Shown: in pieces, positions 59,931 through 64,000 of the stretch
Layout: the number at the start of each line of letters is the position of its first letter
How positions within the stretch are numbered: position 1 is the first letter of the stretch
Source of the DNA: Desulfobacterales bacterium
GTDB taxonomy: Bacteria > Desulfobacterota > Desulfobacteria > Desulfobacterales > JAIPEE01
Assembly: GCA_021737275.1 (NCBI GenBank)
Contig: JAIPEE010000004.1
Span: 1 to 64,000, forward strand
Reading direction: 5' to 3'
DNA length: 64,000 bases
Program-made: the position numbers and the translations under genes
The notes under the pieces: generated by a model
The model's input: the letters and a program-made list of their open reading frames with translations, nothing else
Databases searched by the model: none
What the model was told of the DNA's origin: nothing

Positions 59931-61253
59931 ATGACCACCCATTTTTTAATGTTGATATTGATACTACTTTTTGCATTTTTGGTCAGAAGTCTGGATATCA
60001 GTTCAAAGTGGCAGGCAGCCGCAATGATAAATCTGTCGCTCGGGTTCATGCTGCTTGCTGCGTTTATAGTTTCACAAATATTAAAAGGCCTTAAACTGCC
60101 ATTGATCAGCGGTTATATTTTTACCGGTATTCTGGCAGGACCCTTTGTTACCGGATTTCTTACATTTGAAATGGTTGAGCGGTTCAGTCTTATTGATGAT
60201 CTGGCCCTGAGTTTTATTGCACTGGCAGCCGGGGGTGAATTACATTTGTTCGCTATCAAAAAACAGATGAAGACAATCTCACTGAATATCATTTTTCTTA
60301 CTATATTGGTTTTTCTGATGATTGGCCTGTTTGTTTTATTCACAGGCCGGTATTTTACCGTAATATCCGATCTCGACCCGAAGGCACTGATGGTACTGGC
60401 CATTTTGCTCAGTGTTATCTGTATTGCCCGTTCTCCCGCATCGGCCATTGCCGTAATCAATGAATGCAAGGCAAAGGGGCCTTTTACAGATATGGTGCTG
60501 GCCATTGCAATCGCAAAAGACGTGTTGATTATTATCCTCTTTACATTTGCCATGGGAATATCAAAAATGATTCTTTCCGGCCAAGACTCTTTTCAAACAG
60601 GGAAGCTCTTTGTACTGATACTGGAAATTATTATATCAATCGGAGCTGGTCTGATAGTGGGAAAAGGCATATCCCTGTATTTCGATCGTATCCGGCACGA
60701 TTTTTCTCTTTTTCTCTTATTTATTGCATTCAGTGTAACCCGTATTTCTTTTTGGGGAAATGAATTCATGGTAACACATTATGATGTTTCCCTGCATCTT
60801 GAACCCCTACTCATCTGTATGAGTGCCGGCTTTTTTGTTCAGAACTTCAGCAGCTCCGGATCCTATTTTGTTGAAAGCCTGGACAGGATGTCTCTGCCCA
60901 TTTATGTGCTGTTTTTTTCGCTGGCAGGCGCATCATTAAACCTGCAATCTCTTGTTATCTGCTGGCCGTTGGCTTTAAGTGTTGTAGCCGTTAGAATTGC
61001 CGGGCTTTTTGGCGGAAGCTGGCTTGCTGGGACCATCAGTCATGATCCGCCAATATTTAACAAATGTGCATGGATGGCTTATATTACTCAGGCTGGGGTC
61101 TCCATCGGTCTTGCCCAGCTGGCTGGAAAACAGTTTCCAGAAATCGCTGTTCTTAATACAGTCGTGCTGGCCACGATAACTATAAACCAGATTCTGGGTC
61201 CGATTTTATTTAAAATCTCATTAGGTCTTGTCGGTGAGGCCGGTAAAAGATAA
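59931..61253 (+). CDS. Cation/proton antiporter-like membrane protein 2 (KefB/NapA-type)
   Basis: 440 residues from the ATG at 59931, preceded by GGAAG; a GTG at 59904 is also in frame. About 12 helices with CPA2 antiporter features: LPLISGYIFTGILAGPFVTG, DDLALSFIALAAGGELHLFA, SVICIARSPASAIAVINECK. It lacks a TrkA/KTN domain. It probably works with the preceding paralogue, as separate antiporters or as a pair. It converges with the PII-like gene 38 nt away. Confidence 0.85.
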   Translation: MTTHFLMLILILLFAFLVRSLDISSKWQAAAMINLSLGFMLLAAFIVSQILKGLKLPLISGYIFTGILAGPFVTGFLTFEMVERFSLIDDLALSFIALAAGGELHLFAIKKQMKTISLNIIFLTILVFLMIGLFVLFTGRYFTVISDLDPKALMVLAILLSVICIARSPASAIAVINECKAKGPFTDMVLAIAIAKDVLIIILFTFAMGISKMILSGQDSFQTGKLFVLILEIIISIGAGLIVGKGISLYFDRIRHDFSLFLLFIAFSVTRISFWGNEFMVTHYDVSLHLEPLLICMSAGFFVQNFSSSGSYFVESLDRMSLPIYVLFFSLAGASLNLQSLVICWPLALSVVAVRIAGLFGGSWLAGTISHDPPIFNKCAWMAYITQAGVSIGLAQLAGKQFPEIAVLNTVVLATITINQILGPILFKISLGLVGEAGKR

Positions 61254-61290
61254 TCCATACGGCCCACTGGTTTCAAAATAAAGGTGATGC

Positions 61291-61647
61291 CTATTTGGAA
61301 AGTTTACCGAGCTTCCCGAACCGGATGACCGGCGTGACAAAATAGATTCCCTGCTGAAATTTTTTGGTTTTTTTTGAAGTTTTTTCAATAAAGGAGATGG
61401 CGTTTTCAAGAAGCTTTTCATCTTTAATAACGGCAAACACCGTTTTATTGTGATGCTTACCACCACTTGTAAGGCTTCTGAATCCTGCAAAGATGGGAAC
61501 ATGGTCACTGATCAACTGTAGAGAACCGGTTGTTTCAATAACAGTCGCACCGCTAATGCCCAGCTCCAGCCAGCCGGTCAGAATCTCATTTAAAAAATCA
61601 TCACTATCTATGACAACAGTTAACAGATTCAAAAAATATTTCTCCAT
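61291..61647 (-). CDS. Small PII-like signalling protein
   Basis: 118 residues from the ATG at 61647; the longer frame would begin at a non-standard codon. The pattern MEKYFLNLLTVVIDSDDFLN, EILTGWLELGISGATVIETTG, a loop with FRSLTSGGKHHNKT, then KLLENAISFIEK resembles the beta-alpha-beta ferredoxin-like fold of PII-like proteins, with a short T-loop equivalent. No canonical PII signature or tyrosine is present. Such proteins often sense nucleotides and bind nearby transporters, here the antiporters. The EIIA gene is 30 nt upstream. Confidence 0.6.
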   Translation of the reverse strand: MEKYFLNLLTVVIDSDDFLNEILTGWLELGISGATVIETTGSLQLISDHVPIFAGFRSLTSGGKHHNKTVFAVIKDEKLLENAISFIEKTSKKTKKFQQGIYFVTPVIRFGKLGKLSK

Positions 61648-61677
61648 TACTATGGATAAACTAATCAATACCCGAAA

Positions 61678-62148
61678 CTATTGAATTGCCATCTTTTCTT
61701 CCAGGTTGATAATTTCTTCCCGCAAGGATTCAACATCTTCTGCATTTCTGATTGCAGCCAGGAATTTGGGTTCCTTGCATAACCGGGAAAGACCCGCCAG
61801 TATTTGCAGATGCAAGGTTGTTTCATTTTCGGGTATCAACAGGGCAAGGATAATGTCTACCGGAGCATTGTCCAGTGCGTCAAAATCAACCGGTTTTTCC
61901 GGACGAATTAAAAAAATATGGGCATCATCAAGATTTGGATTGGTTGTATGTGGTAAGCCAATTCCCTTTCCAATACCCGTACTGGCCATTTCCTCACGGG
62001 CCAGCATACCATTGTAAATTTCTGCAGCTTCTTTAACAAAATGATCACGTTTGCAAATATCAGCCACAAATTGAAATACGGAATTTTTATCAGGAATTGA
62101 AATGCCCAGAAAAATATGTTCGGCAGAAAGATGTTTCCAGATTTTCAT
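61678..62148 (-). CDS. PTS EIIA (fructose/nitrogen type, PtsN-like)
   Basis: 156 residues of the PTS_EIIA_2 type: phosphorylatable His in IGKGIGLPHTTNPN near residue 66, PVDIILALLIPENET and LHLQILAGLSRL afterwards. No EIIB/EIIC membrane permease, EI or HPr gene is nearby, so it is probably regulatory, like PtsN. With the PII-like gene 30 nt downstream and the antiporter genes beyond, it suggests control of ion transport by a phosphorylation state. Confidence 0.88.
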   Translation of the reverse strand: MKIWKHLSAEHIFLGISIPDKNSVFQFVADICKRDHFVKEAAEIYNGMLAREEMASTGIGKGIGLPHTTNPNLDDAHIFLIRPEKPVDFDALDNAPVDIILALLIPENETTLHLQILAGLSRLCKEPKFLAAIRNAEDVESLREEIINLEEKMAIQ

Positions 62149-62341
62149 AATAAGTCAACCCATTTCTGTCTGGTTAGGGATCGGGGACGAAATAAATTGA
62201 ATAAAAAATACAAAGCCTTTTAATTTATGTTCAAGTTGTTGAGCTCACGATCCTCTGTTCCTAAATTGTAAAAAATAATATAAAATATTAAGTGTATATG
62301 TGTCAAGGAGTTCGCGTCTTCAGGTTTAAGGTATTGACAGG

Positions 62342-63640
62342 ATGCCAAATAATATTCAAGAAATAAAAAATATGAATAATAGTGGCCCACATAAATTAAA
62401 TATTATACCTGATAAGGCCGGCGCAGATGATTATCTGAAAGTCAGCTACCCTATCCGATATGGGCGGTATTCTGAAATCAGAAAGGATAAACTTTTATTA
62501 ACATTCAATCAGAATGGAGAAGTTAAAACCATCCAGGGCCTTGATTCCGAATGGCCTCATCCGTCTGAATGGCTCAAACGAACAGCAGGTAATGATTGGG
62601 TATATTATTCAGCAGGTGGTTATAATGGAATGTTTGATTTTATCGGCGAATATTATCGTCCCTGCTTCACCTATTCCACCAATGCCCTTCTTGGAGATAA
62701 CCCGTTCGATCAAAAAATTGTAAGAAGTGCTATTTCCCGATGGGCAGATGATCTGGATGCTATATTTACAAGGATCGGAGATGACTGCCCTAATGAAATT
62801 AAAACACTATTAGATAAAATTATTACACATCACCCTGTTGCTCTCGATAGAAAAGCAAAGCAGTTTCATGAGCTTATCGGCGGGCGGATTTCTGTTTTGC
62901 CGCCGGATGCACGGCATGTGGACTATGATGTTGTACCGGTTATTATAGCAGACGGCTGCCTTTATAATTGCGGGTTCTGCCGTGTCAAAACAGGACGCGG
63001 CTTTGCGCCCCGGCTCAAAGGCGATATATTACGTCAGATTGCCGGCCTGAAAACTTTTTATGATGAAGATATTTCAAATTATAACGCCATTTTTTTGGGA
63101 AACCATGACGGCCTGTATGCAGGTGAAACACTGATCCATTTTGCTGCAGAAGCTGCATTTAATGCGTTTAATTTTGACAACTCATATATGAAAAGGCCAC
63201 GGTTGTTTATGTTCGGTAGTGTGGATTCCCTGCCGGCTGCAGATCATAGTTGTTTTAAAATGATAAATGATTTGCCCTTTCAGACATTTATTAATATTGG
63301 TCTTGAATCCTTTGACTCGGAAACACTTACTCTGCTGGAAAAACCGATATCCACTGATGCTGTAAAAAGTGCTTTCGAAAGAATGCTGGAGGTAAATCAC
63401 CGTTATAAAAACCTGGAGATAACCGCAAATTTTGTATTGGGTAATGATTTGTCAAGAGAACATATTACTTCTCTGATTGAAGTGCTTTCAAATATTCCCA
63501 AAAAATTATGCAGCAAGGGCACCGTTTACATATCGCCGCTTTATTCAGGTGGAAACAAAGGCACAATGGTAAGAGACTTTCGGGAAATTAAGTTTAAAAG
63601 CCGTATGCCGGTTTATCTTTATCTGATTCAAAGATTATAA
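62342..63640 (+). CDS. Radical SAM protein of unknown function
   Basis: 432 residues. A radical SAM domain starts near residue 197 with IIADGCLYNCGFCRVKTG (CxxxCxxC cluster site), followed by IFLGNHDG and ITANFVLGND as later strands. The N-terminal 190 residues (YPIRYGRYSEIRKDKLLLTF, KTIQGLDSEWPHPSEWLKRT) are not a family I recognise and may be a substrate domain. No SPASM cysteines at the C-terminus. AAGG lies about 11 nt before the ATG. Single gene, convergent with the alkyltransferase-like gene. Confidence 0.75.
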   Translation: MPNNIQEIKNMNNSGPHKLNIIPDKAGADDYLKVSYPIRYGRYSEIRKDKLLLTFNQNGEVKTIQGLDSEWPHPSEWLKRTAGNDWVYYSAGGYNGMFDFIGEYYRPCFTYSTNALLGDNPFDQKIVRSAISRWADDLDAIFTRIGDDCPNEIKTLLDKIITHHPVALDRKAKQFHELIGGRISVLPPDARHVDYDVVPVIIADGCLYNCGFCRVKTGRGFAPRLKGDILRQIAGLKTFYDEDISNYNAIFLGNHDGLYAGETLIHFAAEAAFNAFNFDNSYMKRPRLFMFGSVDSLPAADHSCFKMINDLPFQTFINIGLESFDSETLTLLEKPISTDAVKSAFERMLEVNHRYKNLEITANFVLGNDLSREHITSLIEVLSNIPKKLCSKGTVYISPLYSGGNKGTMVRDFREIKFKSRMPVYLYLIQRL

Positions 63641-63644
63641 AGTA

Positions 63645-63998
63645 TCAGATAAACGTCCACTCAAACACACCAAGATCCACCCGGCCGTTTTTATCAAAGA
63701 TTACACCTTCGTCTTCAAGTATCGCCCGCTGGATATCCGCGGCATCACTGCCGGGCCTTATACTGATTTTCCCCTGTGAATTAATAACCCGCTGCCAGGG
63801 GATATCCGAGTCAAAAGGCAGGGCTGCCATTGCAAACCCAACCATGCGAGGTGTACATCTGTCTATCATCCTTGAGATACGGCCATACGTGGTGACCTTC
63901 CCGGCCGGCACTTTTTCAGTCAGCTGATATACCTGTTCAAATTTATTTGGTTTGGGTACTTTCTTTTGAGTCATAGCCCATCCATATGAAAGCGCCAT
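63645..63998 (-). CDS. Alkyltransferase-like (ATL) DNA-binding protein
   Basis: 117 residues from the ATG at 63998, with an alternative ATG at 63974. It has the DNA-binding domain of O6-methylguanine methyltransferases (VYQLTEKVPAGKVTTYGRIS, AALPFDSDIPWQRVINSQGK). The reactive Cys of PCHR is Trp here (IPWQRVI), the mark of ATL proteins, which flag alkylated guanine for nucleotide excision repair rather than removing the group. The gene reaches almost to the window edge, so an upstream extension cannot be excluded. Confidence 0.87.
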   Translation of the reverse strand: MALSYGWAMTQKKVPKPNKFEQVYQLTEKVPAGKVTTYGRISRMIDRCTPRMVGFAMAALPFDSDIPWQRVINSQGKISIRPGSDAADIQRAILEDEGVIFDKNGRVDLGVFEWTFI

Positions 63999-64000
63999 AA

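Noticed and set aside
1-64000. CRISPR arrays, rRNA or tRNA genes, prophage or origin of replication
   Set aside because: No regularly spaced repeats, no rRNA or tRNA-like sequence and no phage gene blocks were seen in reading the window.

Overview
The window reads as a chromosomal segment of a mesophilic sulfate-reducing bacterium of the Desulfobacterota (former Deltaproteobacteria), most likely Desulfobacterales. The main evidence is the dissimilatory sulfate-activation and APS-reduction locus: aprBA (12617-15100), qmoABC (15406-20278) and sat (21048-22322, opposite strand). The indolepyruvate:ferredoxin oxidoreductase, GTP-type PEP carboxykinase, an Mla/MCE lipid transporter, MutL with an endonuclease motif and an AmpG permease fit a Gram-negative anaerobe. 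No organism name can be read from the sequence itself.

Layout. 1-3014: a decayed feoB 3' end, then a secreted SH3 protein, a PfkB-family kinase and a membrane TPR protein. 3099-8981 (minus): apparently one five-gene operon, mlaE-mlaF-mlaD-like, then a histidine kinase and an NtrC-type sigma-54 regulator. 9340-12001: NagZ-like glycosidase, a divergent SDR and a YkgJ cysteine-cluster protein. 12002-22322: the sulfate-reduction locus, punctuated by strong intrinsic terminators and unusual inverted repeats ahead of aprB and qmoA. 22496-27931 (minus): ftsE-ftsX-envC-like-ctp protease-divergent polysaccharide deacetylase, a cell-division/cell-wall hydrolase cluster. 28000-30800: a small candidate RNA or attenuator ahead of pyrE, then a foreign-looking DNA cytosine methyltransferase-vsr pair with an HNH nuclease remnant. 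30799-34428: queD, dnaJ, ndk, trmJ-like and a second YkgJ protein. 34550-36660: a MOP/MATE-like membrane protein and a cemetery of a decayed transposase plus another broken reading frame. 36664-41768 (minus): alpha/beta hydrolase, then AmpG-DUF6178-like-M20 deacylase. 42094-50551: pckG, rdgB, iorAB, a potassium channel and a lipoprotein amidohydrolase. 50587-56994 (minus): mutL with a small partner, then argS-SPOR protein-gatC-gatA. 57245-63998: an HD-GYP regulator, two adjacent cation/proton antiporters facing a PII-like protein and a PTS EIIA protein, a radical SAM protein and an alkyltransferase-like protein.

How the genes work together. Sat activates sulfate to APS, AprAB reduces APS to sulfite, and QmoABC links AprAB to the quinone pool. 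The dsr genes are not in the window. The FtsEX/EnvC-like/Ctp/deacetylase cluster and the NagZ, AmpG and M20 genes point to murein remodelling and recycling.

The most promising less-described arrangements are: the Mla-like transporter transcribed with its own NtrC-type two-component system and carrying a long beta-rich C-terminal extension on the MCE protein; the antiporter pair facing PII-like and PTS EIIA proteins; the terminator-like hairpin between qmoB and qmoC; the inverted repeats upstream of aprB and qmoA; and the short promoter-to-terminator unit ahead of pyrE. Family names come from motif recognition by eye and recall; no database search was run.
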